A stretch of 54,237 nucleotides of DNA from Fimenecus sp045593645 (GTDB taxonomy: Bacteria > Bacillota > Clostridia > Oscillospirales > Acutalibacteraceae). This document shows, one piece after another, positions 33,197-41,382 of the stretch (the stretch's first letter is position 1; every line of letters starts with the position of its first letter). The position numbers were made by a program, and so were the translations under genes. The DNA lies in assembly GCA_045593645.1 (NCBI GenBank), contig JAZNWZ010000113.1:1-54237 (forward strand). The letters are read 5' to 3'. Below the pieces are notes generated by a model. That model saw only the letters and a list, made by a program, of their open reading frames with translations, was not told the origin of the DNA and did no database searches.

Positions 33197-34492
33197 TTAA
33201 ATAGCAGATTTAAGTAACTTTACCGATTTTTCAAGGTGATTTATGCTTACAGACGAAACTGAAAAAGCTATTTCAACACCATTTTTTGTGTTCTTAATAG
33301 GAATGAAAGATATTCCCTTTTCTCTTGCTTTTTCGGATAGTTCTTCAAGTGCTTTTTCACACGCTAACTCACACTTTACATATAATGGTGAGTGAGTTTT
33401 AAGCACAGTTATGCTATCGCCAAAATTCTCCACAAGCAATTCTGTAAACACCTTTGATTTTTGAATATAAAGCTTTCTTGCTTTTCTAATTTGCGAGTTA
33501 AGATGTCCGTCTCTTATATAGCTACAAAGTGCAATTTGGTCTGCTTTTGAAACTGTTTGATTATAGAGCATTTCTTTCTTTTTATATTCTTTTAAAAGTG
33601 CACTTGGTAAAATCATAAAGCTTATACGAATTGATGGCAACAAAAGTTTTGAAAATGTGCCTAAATACACTACATTTTCACCACCATCAAGTCCTTGTAG
33701 GGATGGTGTTGGACGGTTAAAATATCTAAACTCATTGCCATAATCATCTTCAATAATCAGCTTATTATTCTCTCGTGCAAATTCAGTTAAAGCAAATCTC
33801 TCACCAATACCCATTGTATCGCCCCACCTGCTTGTATATGACGGTGAAACATACAAAATATTGCTCTTTTCTTTCTCATTAAACACCTTGAAACCATAGT
33901 CATTAAACACTGTTGTACCCTGCTTATAAGACATATCTTCAAAAGAAATTGTTTTCTTGTTTTTAAGCAAAGGACAAAGAATATTAAGAAGAGTTTGCAC
34001 GCCTGCACCTATCACTATATTGTCTTCAGTACAAACACAATTTCGAGTTTCACGAGCATATTTTGCAATCTCAATTCTAAGCTCTTTTTCACCTTGTGGC
34101 TCACCATAAAAAAGAAGCATTTCAGTTTGTCGCAAAGCACTTTTTACATATCGTCTCCAGATGTTCATATCAAAGCTTTCACTATCAACACCTGACGATG
34201 AAAAGTCATACAAAATTTGGTTTTTTTCATCTTTTAATTTGGCTTGTTTTTCTGCATTTTTAAGGTTTGCACCACGCTTTGAAACATAATAACCACTTTG
34301 ATTTTTAGGCAACACATAGCCATCATCACAAAGACACATATAAGCAAGTTCTACCGTTGTTCTGCTCACATTTCTCTCTTCTGCACAACGACGAATTGAA
34401 GGTAATTTTTCGCCTTCAGGAAGTTTACCTTCTTCGATTAAGTTTTTATAATAATCATAAATTTGCAAGTATAATTTTCTGTTACTGCCCAT
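33197..34492 (-). CDS. MocR/PdxR-type regulator of vitamin B6 salvage
   Basis: A 431-residue GntR-family protein. Residues 1-75 are a winged helix (GEKLPSIRRCAEERNVSRTTVELAY), and the rest is a class-I aminotransferase-like domain with the PLP lysine in GTFSK (Lys282) and an intact IIEDDYGNEF segment. PdxR-type members bind PLP and control B6 genes. The regulator is divergent from a pyridoxal kinase and an ECF S component, strongly suggesting that it controls them and itself from the 98-bp spacer. Confidence 0.85.
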   Translation of the reverse strand: MGSNRKLYLQIYDYYKNLIEEGKLPEGEKLPSIRRCAEERNVSRTTVELAYMCLCDDGYVLPKNQSGYYVSKRGANLKNAEKQAKLKDEKNQILYDFSSSGVDSESFDMNIWRRYVKSALRQTEMLLFYGEPQGEKELRIEIAKYARETRNCVCTEDNIVIGAGVQTLLNILCPLLKNKKTISFEDMSYKQGTTVFNDYGFKVFNEKEKSNILYVSPSYTSRWGDTMGIGERFALTEFARENNKLIIEDDYGNEFRYFNRPTPSLQGLDGGENVVYLGTFSKLLLPSIRISFMILPSALLKEYKKKEMLYNQTVSKADQIALCSYIRDGHLNSQIRKARKLYIQKSKVFTELLVENFGDSITVLKTHSPLYVKCELACEKALEELSEKAREKGISFIPIKNTKNGVEIAFSVSSVSINHLEKSVKLLKSAI

Positions 34493-34564
34493 AAACTGTC
34501 CCCTTAAAATTTCTAAAATTTGTATATTTTATTAAAGACACTTTTGTTATATTATATACCCATA

Positions 34565-34577
34565 GCAAATGGTTTGC
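34565..34577. promoter_or_regulatory. Small inverted repeat before the pyridoxal kinase gene
   Basis: GCAAA-TGG-TTTGC lies next to the AAGGGGTG ribosome site, in the spacer shared with the PdxR-like gene. It may be an operator half, but MocR sites are often direct repeats, so this is weak. Confidence 0.3.
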
Positions 34578-34590
34578 AAGGGGTGAAATT

Positions 34591-35412
34591 ATGAAAAAAA
34601 TTGCTGTTGTAAATGACCTGTCAGGCTTTGGAAAATGCTCACTTTCTGTGGCTCTTCCTATAATTTCTGCAATGGGACTTGAATGTAGTGCTTTACCTAC
34701 TGCAATACTTTCAAATCAAACTGGATTTGACTCATTTTACTGTAAAAGCTTTACAGAATTTTTACCTGAATATATAGCCGAATGGAAAAAAATGAATGTT
34801 TCTTTTGATGCCATTTTGACAGGCTATATGGCAGATGCAAAGCAGGTTGAAACAATTAGTAATTTTATTGACGATTTCAGAAATGACGATACTCTTGTTT
34901 TTGTTGACCCTGTAATGGCAGATGACGGTGTGCTTTATGACACATATGACAATGAGCTTTGTGAAAAGGTTATTGCTCTTACAAAAAAAGCAAATGTAAT
35001 CGCCCCTAACCTTACAGAACTTTGTATTCTTTGTGGTGCAAATTACAACGAAGTAATCAAACATCCGGAATATATTGGTGAGTTAGCATCAACTCTTTTA
35101 TCTGAAACAACAAAGATAGTAATCGTTACAGGCATAAAATCAGATGCTGAAATCTCTAATCTTATTGTTGAAAAATCAGGTTCAAGTATTGTATCTTCAG
35201 AGTTTTTAGGTGGCGGTTACTCGGGCACAGGCGACATTTTTTCAAGTGTTGTTTGTGGTGGAATTACTAAAGGTATGAGTGTTTTTGATGCAGTTACTCT
35301 CGCTACAAATTTTATTTATTGCTCAATAATGGATACTCCAACAACACTCACCTATGAGCCTGACGGAGTAAACTTTCAGAAACATTTGGAGATGCTTATA
35401 AATGCGAAATAA
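34591..35412 (+). CDS. pdxY: Pyridoxal/pyridoxamine kinase
   Basis: A 273-residue ribokinase-superfamily kinase that phosphorylates B6 vitamers. It starts with the typical VVNDLSGFGKCSLSVALPIISAMG, then has TGYMADAKQ, FVDPVMADDGVLY and IAPNLTEL. The anion hole and catalytic Asp lie in GGGYSGTGDIFSS. An AAGGGGTG ribosome site precedes the ATG. It overlaps the S-component gene by 11 bp, so uptake and phosphorylation are made together. Confidence 0.9.
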   Translation: MKKIAVVNDLSGFGKCSLSVALPIISAMGLECSALPTAILSNQTGFDSFYCKSFTEFLPEYIAEWKKMNVSFDAILTGYMADAKQVETISNFIDDFRNDDTLVFVDPVMADDGVLYDTYDNELCEKVIALTKKANVIAPNLTELCILCGANYNEVIKHPEYIGELASTLLSETTKIVIVTGIKSDAEISNLIVEKSGSSIVSSEFLGGGYSGTGDIFSSVVCGGITKGMSVFDAVTLATNFIYCSIMDTPTTLTYEPDGVNFQKHLEMLINAK

Positions 35413-35926
35413 AAAATCTCTTATAAAAATTACATATACTGCAATTTTTACTGCAGTCATCCTGCTTTCAACAATTCTAATTAAGTTTTCAACAGGACTC
35501 GGCGAAGGTTACATTCATTTTGGTGATTGCTTTATATATTTGACCGCTTGTTTATTGCCTTTCCCCTACTGTATAATTGCAGGTGCTCTTGGTGGTGCAT
35601 TGGCAGATATTCTTGGTAGTTTTGCAATCTGGTCAATACCAACATTGGTTATAAAATCATTGATTGCACTCCCCTTTGCTTTGGTGTGCAAGAAAAATAA
35701 CTCTAATAAAATACTTAATAAGAAAACTGCGATAATGCCTATAATTTCAGGTATTATTTCAATTCTCGGTTATTTTGCTGCTGAGTGTGTTCTTTACTCT
35801 GTTGCTTCAGCAACGCTTTCGATAATCGGAAACACTATACAAGCAGTTGCAAGTGGAATTTTATTTTATATAACCGCGACTGCACTTGATAAAATCAACT
35901 TCAAAAGGAGAATAAATAATGGCTGA
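35402..35926 (+). CDS. ECF transporter S component, probably for vitamin B6
   Basis: A 174-residue membrane protein with about six helices and the ECF S-component hallmark GYIHFGDCFIYLTACLLPFP and GALGGALADI segments. It would capture a vitamin and use shared EcfA/A'/T modules encoded elsewhere. Overlap with the pyridoxal kinase gene and the PdxR-like regulator point to pyridoxine or a related vitamer as substrate; this is inferred from context only. Confidence 0.82.
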   Translation: MRNKKSLIKITYTAIFTAVILLSTILIKFSTGLGEGYIHFGDCFIYLTACLLPFPYCIIAGALGGALADILGSFAIWSIPTLVIKSLIALPFALVCKKNNSNKILNKKTAIMPIISGIISILGYFAAECVLYSVASATLSIIGNTIQAVASGILFYITATALDKINFKRRINNG

Positions 35927-36524
35927 TATTGTTTACACTTATGGAAATCAGGCTTACTTAAATATTACAAACGCTTGTCCTTGCAGATGTACTTTTTGTA
36001 TAAGAAATAATGGTGATAGCGTTGGCGAGGCTACAACTCTTTGGTTTGAGCACAGCCCATCAATTGATGAAATCAAGGCAGAAATTGACAAATTTGATTT
36101 TAGCAAATACAACAACTCAATTATTATTTGTGGTTATGGTGAGCCAACCTGTGCACTCAATAATCTTATTGAATCTTGCAAGTATTTAAAGAGCAAGGAA
36201 ATTAGTATTCGTCTTAACACAAATGGTCTTTCTGACCTTATTAACAAACGTGAAACTGCAAAGGAAATTTGTGAAGTTATAGACACCGTTTCTATTAGTC
36301 TTAATGCTCCAACTGCAGAAAAATACAACGAAATCACTCGACCATCATTTGGCGAAAAATCATTTGATGCAATGCTTAAATTTGCAAAAGAGTGCAAGGA
36401 ATATGGTATTCCAACAAAATTAACAGTTGTTGATGTGATTAGTAAAGAAGATATTGAAGACTGCAAAAAGCTTTGTGAAGAAATAGATATTCCATTGAGA
36501 GTTAGGGAATATACTGCTGAATAA
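35919..36524 (+). CDS. TatD-family-associated radical SAM protein
   Basis: A 201-residue radical SAM protein. The cluster motif is C20-PCR-C24-TF-C27 with an additional Cys22, followed by IIICGYGEPT (SAM-binding GE motif) and RLNTNGL. It matches the short radical SAM group often encoded next to TatD nucleases, although no tatD gene is here; the reaction is unknown. It overlaps the S-component gene by 8 bp and is the last gene before a terminator. Confidence 0.78.
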   Translation: MADIVYTYGNQAYLNITNACPCRCTFCIRNNGDSVGEATTLWFEHSPSIDEIKAEIDKFDFSKYNNSIIICGYGEPTCALNNLIESCKYLKSKEISIRLNTNGLSDLINKRETAKEICEVIDTVSISLNAPTAEKYNEITRPSFGEKSFDAMLKFAKECKEYGIPTKLTVVDVISKEDIEDCKKLCEEIDIPLRVREYTAE

Positions 36525-36541
36525 GTGCATAACGCAAAATT

Positions 36542-36569
36542 AAAGGGGACGATTACTCGTCCCCTTTTT
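36542..36569 (+). terminator. Terminator of the pdxY operon
   Basis: AAAGGGGACGA-TTAC-TCGTCCCCTTT is an 11-bp perfect stem with a T-rich right side, placed between convergent genes. The A-run on its left means it may also serve the minus strand. Confidence 0.88.
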
Positions 36570-36577
36570 ATATACTA

Positions 36578-37783
36578 TCAAAATAGTAATTCACCTTTTG
36601 TATTATAATAATGCAAACCATTTGTTACAATGCCATTATTTACAGATGCTGTAACATAAGTTTCAATTCTTCCAAAACTAGAATATAACCCTGTAAAACT
36701 TGTTGTAGCTGTACTTCCTGGAATTGAAAAAGCAACATTACCTTTCATATCAATATAATCAATACGGTCAATGCAATTCGTTTCATCATTATATATCCAA
36801 ATTGGTAGATAACCTTCTGAAAAAGTTACAAGATTATTAGCCTGAGCACTTGAAATTCTTATAGGTTCAAACACATTTTTCCCTGTTTCATCAATTGCAC
36901 TCAAATAATATGCTCCTGAACCATTATGAGAGGAAAACGCACCTATTCCGTCAACAAAATCAAATGCTTGAATAACATTTTTACCATACAAATCAACAAC
37001 CAACTTATCATTATTCCAATATCCTATTTTTGTTTTACCGGTAGCATAATTATCTGGTAAAATCTCATTAAAATATAAAACATCACTTTCAATAGGCACA
37101 TCTTTCCATTTCCTATACACCTCTCCAGTTTTCAAATTATAATACGTGTATCCGTTTTCTAAAGAGACAATATCGTGTCCTTCATAATTAAAATTATTAC
37201 CCCGAAAACGATAACTATAATCAACTTCAAATGGACCAACAAGCCATTCACCTTTATAATTTTGTGTTCCACAACGTTCTATTTTACCATCTATCGTTTG
37301 TTCGTATTCAATTACAAATAAAAGATTCTCCTCGCTTATAGCTAACACTGAACAATCTTCCCAAGTGTTTATAACATTTCCAGATGTATCAATAGAAATG
37401 GCAGAAGAGCCATTTTTTACAATTGAAACACCTTCATAAAATGGTAATTTATAGCCTTCGTTTATAAATTTTCCATAAGTTGAGGCAACTGGAATTTCAG
37501 CACAGATATATCCATTTGTATCAATAATGTAAGTTGCATCATAATTAAGAACATAAGCATATCCATTGCTAAAATCTAAACAATGAATATATGGGTCACT
37601 ATTTAAAATTGTGCTAATATTTGTTCCATCATCAGCTGCAGGCTTATCTATTGAAGTGGTTGTTTCTATATTTGATGTAGTATTATTGATTGTTGTAGCA
37701 TTGATGTCTACTTTTTTGTTGTTGCATGATGCAAATGTAAAAAGTAAAGAAAAAATCAATAAAACACTTATTGCTCTTTTCAT
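36578..37783 (-). CDS. Lipoprotein with WG-like repeats
   Basis: A 401-residue surface lipoprotein. The signal peptide ends at lipobox FASC (Cys20), followed by a Thr/Asn-rich linker (24-55). The rest consists of repeated short units of the type I(D/N)xxGxxx (YIIDTNGYICAEIP, SIDTSGNVI, IDETGKNVFEP, YIDMKGNVAFSIP, YYNTKGELLF), as in WG-repeat beta-propeller-like proteins. No enzyme motif is visible. It is divergent from a small XRE regulator, with two palindromes in the 86-bp spacer. Confidence 0.75.
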   Translation of the reverse strand: MKRAISVLLIFSLLFTFASCNNKKVDINATTINNTTSNIETTTSIDKPAADDGTNISTILNSDPYIHCLDFSNGYAYVLNYDATYIIDTNGYICAEIPVASTYGKFINEGYKLPFYEGVSIVKNGSSAISIDTSGNVINTWEDCSVLAISEENLLFVIEYEQTIDGKIERCGTQNYKGEWLVGPFEVDYSYRFRGNNFNYEGHDIVSLENGYTYYNLKTGEVYRKWKDVPIESDVLYFNEILPDNYATGKTKIGYWNNDKLVVDLYGKNVIQAFDFVDGIGAFSSHNGSGAYYLSAIDETGKNVFEPIRISSAQANNLVTFSEGYLPIWIYNDETNCIDRIDYIDMKGNVAFSIPGSTATTSFTGLYSSFGRIETYVTASVNNGIVTNGLHYYNTKGELLF

Positions 37784-37802
37784 TTTTCTCTCTACTTTGT
37801 AA

Positions 37803-37845
37803 TTATACCAAATTGGGATAATTATATTATACCAATAGGGTATAA
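37803..37845. promoter_or_regulatory. Tandem palindromic operator between the lipoprotein and XRE genes
   Basis: Two 19-bp inverted repeats: TTATACC-AAATT-GGGATAA (37803-37821, one mismatch) and TTATACC-AATAG-GGTATAA (37827-37845, perfect). Centres are 24 bp apart. The outer arms overlap a -10-like TATAAT on each strand (minus 37802-37807; plus 37841-37846). Confidence 0.65.
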
Positions 37846-37869
37846 TTTTGTCAAGAGGTAGGTGATTTT

Positions 37870-38076
37870 ATGAGATTAAAAGAGCTGCGTAAAAAACGCA
37901 AAATTTCACAGCTAAAACTCGCTATGGACTTACAGCTTAATCAAAATGCCATCAGTCGATATGAAACTGGTGCTCGTGAAGCTGACTATGAAACTCTCAT
38001 AAAAATCGCCGATTATTTTGATGTGTCTATTGATTACCTTTTAGGCAGAACGGATAACCCACAAAGATATAAGTAA
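37870..38076 (+). CDS. Small XRE-family transcriptional regulator
   Basis: A 68-residue protein that is almost entirely a Cro/CI helix-turn-helix (ISQLKLAMDLQLNQNAISRYETGAR), ending in the common DYLLGRTDNP tail. It probably binds the tandem palindromes upstream and controls itself and the divergent lipoprotein gene. An AGGTAGGTG site precedes the start. It is monocistronic with its own terminator. Confidence 0.88.
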   Translation: MRLKELRKKRKISQLKLAMDLQLNQNAISRYETGAREADYETLIKIADYFDVSIDYLLGRTDNPQRYK

Positions 38077-38086
38077 ATAAAGAAAG

Positions 38087-38122
38087 AAAAATCCCCTGAG
38101 TTTTGACTCAGGGGATTTTTGG
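38087..38122 (+). terminator. Terminator of the small XRE gene
   Basis: A 14-bp perfect stem, AAAAATCCCCTGAG and CTCAGGGGATTTTT, with a TTTTGA loop. The A and T runs on both sides allow function in either direction. Confidence 0.9.
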
Positions 38123-38166
38123 TGTGAAAGGAGTTTTAAAATGAAAACTATATCAAAAACACTATT

Positions 38167-38415
38167 TTATGCTACTGTGAAATCAACATTCACGATTTTG
38201 TTTTCTTTTGAAGGAGTGTGCAAACGAAGATGCTCGCCTTTTGCGATTCTCTTTTTGTGATTTCTAACACGAATTGCACGACGAATGTTACCAATTACAA
38301 TTCTCTTGATGTTGTATTCAAATCTAATGAATTTTTCTTCATGAGCAAAGCCCCAGATAAGTAATACACAAGCGATAAATTCTATTATAGTCATAATTGC
38401 GAATGATGTTGACAT
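38167..38415 (-). CDS. Small single-helix membrane protein, possibly SOS-controlled
   Basis: An 82-residue protein of no family that I recognise. One hydrophobic helix spans about residues 5-24 (IMTIIEFIACVLLIWGF), followed by a strongly basic tail (RNHKKRIAKGEHLRLH). The charge distribution predicts that the tail is cytoplasmic. The ATG at 38415 is chosen over a TTG at 38430 because GGAGG lies 8 bp upstream. A consensus promoter and LexA-like boxes lie upstream, which recalls SOS-induced division inhibitors such as YneA or SidA, but no LysM domain or sequence similarity is claimed. Confidence 0.65.
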   Translation of the reverse strand: MSTSFAIMTIIEFIACVLLIWGFAHEEKFIRFEYNIKRIVIGNIRRAIRVRNHKKRIAKGEHLRLHTPSKENKIVNVDFTVA

Positions 38416-38447
38416 AATCAATACCTCCAAATGAGTTTAATTTCACC

Positions 38448-38522
38448 GAACAAAAGTTGAACAAATGTTCTTTACAAGTCTTATTATAGTCAAAAAATTT
38501 CGTTTGTCAATACAAATGTTCG
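38448..38522 (-). promoter_or_regulatory. Consensus promoter flanked by LexA-like (SOS) boxes
   Basis: On the minus strand, TTGACA (38505-38510), 16 bp and TATAAT (38483-38488). Box A at 38459-38470 is GAAC-AAAT-GTTC, a perfect core of the Gram-positive SOS box (GAAC-N4-GTTC). Box B at 38448-38459 is GAAC-AAAA-GTTG. A third partial box (minus CGAAC-ATTT-GTAT) touches the -35 region. Boxes A and B are 11 bp apart and sit just after the expected transcription start. Confidence 0.6.
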
Positions 38523-38606
38523 TGATTTTTTATATTTTTAGTCCGTTTTCACGGACATTGTTTTTAAACATTTTCCAAGTATTTCCCTTGTTCAACTACA
38601 TATTAA

Positions 38607-38620
38607 CACAATATATTGTG
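38607..38620. repeat. 14-bp perfect palindrome
   Basis: CACAATATATTGTG, in the intergenic region upstream of obgE. It could be a repressor site; no known consensus is assigned. Confidence 0.5.
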
Positions 38621-38833
38621 GTTGTCAATATATATTTATACCAAATGTGCGATTTTTACAAGAAATTGCAATATTTTTACAAAATTTGACATAAAATTTA
38701 ATTTTGTTCGGTTTTACAAAACAAAAAAATATTAAAAATATTAAAATAACTATTTATTATTTTGTAAAAATAGTGTAAAATATTATGGATAATGGGAAAT
38801 TATATATAATTGTATTACTTAAGAGGTAAAATT

Positions 38834-40105
38834 ATGTTTGTTGATATTGCTAAAATCAAAATAAAAGCCGGTGATGGTGGCAACGGTGCAGTTGCTTTTC
38901 ACCGTGAAAAATACATCAACGCAGGTGGCCCTGATGGTGGTGACGGTGGCAGAGGTGGAAACATTGTTTTTATGGTTGACGACAACCTTTCTACCCTTGC
39001 AGATTTTCGTTACAAGAGAAAGTATAAAGCTGAAAACGGTGCTAACGGCAGTGGTGGTAAGCGTAGTGGTAAAAAAGGTCAAGATTTAATAATTAAAGTT
39101 CCTCGTGGCACTATTATTCGTGAAATTACAAGTGGCGTTATTATGGCAGACATGTCAACTGATGATGAATTCATTGGTGCTAAAGGTGGCAGAGGTGGTT
39201 GGGGCAACTCACACTTTGCAACTTCTACTCGTCAAACTCCTAAATTTGCTAAAAATGGTGCTCCTGGTGAAGAATGGGAAGTTAGCCTTGAATTAAAGCT
39301 TATTGCAGATGTTGGTCTTTTAGGCTTCCCAAACGTTGGCAAATCATCTCTTATTTCAGTTGTCAGTGAAGCAAAGCCTATTGTGGGTGATTATCATTTC
39401 ACAACAATCATTCCAGTTTTAGGTGTTGTTTCAATGGGACCTGAAAAGAGCTTTGTTATGGCAGATATTCCTGGTCTTATTGAAGGTGCTGCTGAAGGCA
39501 TTGGTCTTGGACACGAATTCTTGCGTCATGTAGAACGTTGCCGAATGCTTGTTCATGTTGTCGATGTGGCTGGTAGCGAGGGCAGAAATCCTATTGAAGA
39601 TTTTGAGGCTATCAATGCAGAGCTGGAAAAGTTTAACCCTGAGCTTGCAAAGTGTCCACAAATTGTTGCAGGTAACAAAATTGACCTTGCAACTGACGAG
39701 CAATTAGCAGAATTCAAAGAGTATATTGAAGGCAAGGGCTACGAATACTATGAAATAGTAGCACCTATAACTCACGGTACTCAAGAGCTTATTAATGCCG
39801 TTGCAAGAAAACTTGATACGCTCCCTCCTATCAAGCAATTTGAGAGTGAAGAAATTCCAATGGAAGTGCTTGAAAAGAAATCAAATGACGGCTTTACTAT
39901 TACTGTTGAGGGCGATGTTTATATTGTTGAGGCTGACTGGCTTTACAGAATTCTTTGTAAAACTGACCTTGACGATTATGAATCACTTCAATATTTCCAA
40001 AGAGTTATTCAAGAGCGTGGAATAATCAAGGCTCTTATTGATAAAGGTATTCAGGAGGGCGACACAGTCAGCATCTATGATTTAGAGTTTGACTATGTTC
40101 CATAA
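38834..40105 (+). CDS. obgE: GTPase Obg
   Basis: A 423-residue ribosome-assembly and stringent-response GTPase. The Gly-rich OBG fold occupies 1-158 (GDGGNGAVAFHREKY, GGDGGRGGN), the G domain has GFPNVGKSS, DIPGLIEGA and NKID, and an OCT domain follows (about 340-423). The start at 38834 is set by AGAGGT; an upstream in-frame ATG at 38810 adds eight residues not found in the family. It leads a seven-gene run of translation and metabolism genes. Confidence 0.95.
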   Translation: MFVDIAKIKIKAGDGGNGAVAFHREKYINAGGPDGGDGGRGGNIVFMVDDNLSTLADFRYKRKYKAENGANGSGGKRSGKKGQDLIIKVPRGTIIREITSGVIMADMSTDDEFIGAKGGRGGWGNSHFATSTRQTPKFAKNGAPGEEWEVSLELKLIADVGLLGFPNVGKSSLISVVSEAKPIVGDYHFTTIIPVLGVVSMGPEKSFVMADIPGLIEGAAEGIGLGHEFLRHVERCRMLVHVVDVAGSEGRNPIEDFEAINAELEKFNPELAKCPQIVAGNKIDLATDEQLAEFKEYIEGKGYEYYEIVAPITHGTQELINAVARKLDTLPPIKQFESEEIPMEVLEKKSNDGFTITVEGDVYIVEADWLYRILCKTDLDDYESLQYFQRVIQERGIIKALIDKGIQEGDTVSIYDLEFDYVP

Positions 40106-40108
40106 GCT

Positions 40109-40531
40109 ATGAGATTATATAATAAAGATATAAAAGTAGACACTTTAAGTCCTTTAACACTTGCATTCACGGGTGATGCAGTATTTTCACTTTTTATTCG
40201 AGAAATGCTTGTCTGTGATGCAAATCGTCCCGTTGGCAAGTTACATACACTTTCGGTTCAGGCAGTAAAAGCTTCTGCACAGGCAGAGGGTATGAAAAAA
40301 ATTCTCCCTTTGCTTACAGAAAAAGAAACAGAAGTATTTAAGCGTGGTAGAAATGCTCACACATCACATACTCCTAAGAATCAAAGTGAATGTGATTATC
40401 ATTATGCAACGGGCTTTGAGGCACTTATCGGTTATCTATACTTAAAAGACGAAAAAGAACGTCTTAACTTGTTGCTCAATGAGGTCATTAAAGATTTCGG
40501 AGATGACAAGGGTGAAAACACACCGAAGTAA
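40109..40531 (+). CDS. mrnC: Mini-ribonuclease III
   Basis: A 140-residue RNase III-type domain without a dsRNA-binding domain, which matures 23S rRNA in Bacillota. Key features are LTLAFTGDAVFSLFIRE, KRGRNA and YHYATGFEALIGYLYL with the catalytic acidic residues. It starts 3 bp after obgE and overlaps the next gene. Confidence 0.88.
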   Translation: MRLYNKDIKVDTLSPLTLAFTGDAVFSLFIREMLVCDANRPVGKLHTLSVQAVKASAQAEGMKKILPLLTEKETEVFKRGRNAHTSHTPKNQSECDYHYATGFEALIGYLYLKDEKERLNLLLNEVIKDFGDDKGENTPK

Positions 40532-41369
40532 AATTCAAGAATTTCTAATAGACACACTGTTTTTTGTTATTAGTGGTATTCTTTATTCAATTGCCATTAA
40601 CTATTTTCTATCAAAGAACAATATTTTAAATGGTGGGTTTACAGGAATTGCCACAATTTTGAATTTCTTGTTTGGTTTGCCTATTGGTACAGTTCTTTTT
40701 ATAATGAACATTCCCCTTTTCTTTATTGCTTTTAGAAAACTTGGAGTTAGGTTTGTTCTTCGTACTATTTGGGCAACTTTTATAAACTCAATATTTATAG
40801 ATTTAGGTGCATTTTTGCCTGTATATCAAAACGATTTATTGCTTTCATCACTTTTTGGTGGTGCGCTTGTGGGGCTTGCGCTTGGGATTATATTTATCCG
40901 TAATGCAACAACCGGTGGTGTTGATATTATCGCAAAGCTTATTAAGCTTAAATTCCCACACATTTCAATTGGGCGAAGTATTTTATTATTTGACGCTTGC
41001 ATTGTTATTCTAGGTGGAATTGTTTATAGAAATATTGAATCAATACTCTATGCAGCTGTAGTTATTTTCGTCAGTGCACAAGTGCTCGACTATGTAATAT
41101 TCGGTGTCAGTCGTGGTGCTATGATTTTAATTATTTCAGAGCAAAGTGAAAAGCTTTGTAATATGATTATCAACGACCTTGACCGTGGTGTAACCATTTT
41201 AAAGGCACAAGGTGGATATTCAAAAAATGATAAAGATGTGCTTTTGTGTGCTTGTTTTGATAATCAGACACACAAGCTTATTAAAAAGATAAAATCTGTT
41301 GACGAAGCAGCATTTTTTATTGTTACACAATCAAAACAAATTCTCGGCAAAGGATTTAAGAATATATAA
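40512..41369 (+). CDS. YitT family membrane protein with DUF2179 domain
   Basis: A ~285-residue protein with five or six membrane helices (the NNILNGGFTGIATIL and TTGGVDIIAKLI segments are typical of YitT) and a C-terminal cytoplasmic DUF2179 domain (MILIISEQSEKL...GVTILKAQGGYS). The function is unknown. The GTG at 40512 has GGAG nine bases upstream; an ATG at 40503 has GGAG directly adjoining, and an ATG at 40479 has no site. The gene overlaps mrnC. Confidence 0.82.
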   Translation: MKTHRSKIQEFLIDTLFFVISGILYSIAINYFLSKNNILNGGFTGIATILNFLFGLPIGTVLFIMNIPLFFIAFRKLGVRFVLRTIWATFINSIFIDLGAFLPVYQNDLLLSSLFGGALVGLALGIIFIRNATTGGVDIIAKLIKLKFPHISIGRSILLFDACIVILGGIVYRNIESILYAAVVIFVSAQVLDYVIFGVSRGAMILIISEQSEKLCNMIINDLDRGVTILKAQGGYSKNDKDVLLCACFDNQTHKLIKKIKSVDEAAFFIVTQSKQILGKGFKNI

Positions 41370-41382
41370 TTTGAGGTAAAAT

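Larger units (their letters stand above)
38431..38833. other. AT-rich intergenic region with repeated GAAC/GTTC half-sites
   Basis: This 403-bp gap holds the promoter and operators of the small membrane protein (38448-38522), a 6-bp hairpin GTCCGT-TTTC-ACGGAC (38541-38556), a palindrome (38607-38620) and the obgE leader. GAAC or GTTC occurs at 38448, 38459, 38467, 38518, 38590 and 38706. I find no convincing gene; a 74-codon plus-strand frame here lacks a ribosome site. No clear consensus promoter for obgE was identified. Confidence 0.6.

Noticed and set aside
33690..33712. TTGTAGGGATGG resembling the end of the repeat element
   Set aside because: It lies within the coding sequence of the MocR-type regulator, lacks an adjacent palindrome and matches only in part.
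38541..38556. GTCCGT-TTTC-ACGGAC as a terminator
   Set aside because: A 6-bp stem with no gene ending nearby on either strand and only moderate T or A runs; left as an unassigned hairpin.
38465..38689. A 74-codon plus-strand reading frame in the gap before obgE
   Set aside because: It has no ribosome site, low-complexity Phe/Ile/Tyr content expected from AT-rich DNA, and it covers the promoter and operators of the minus-strand gene.
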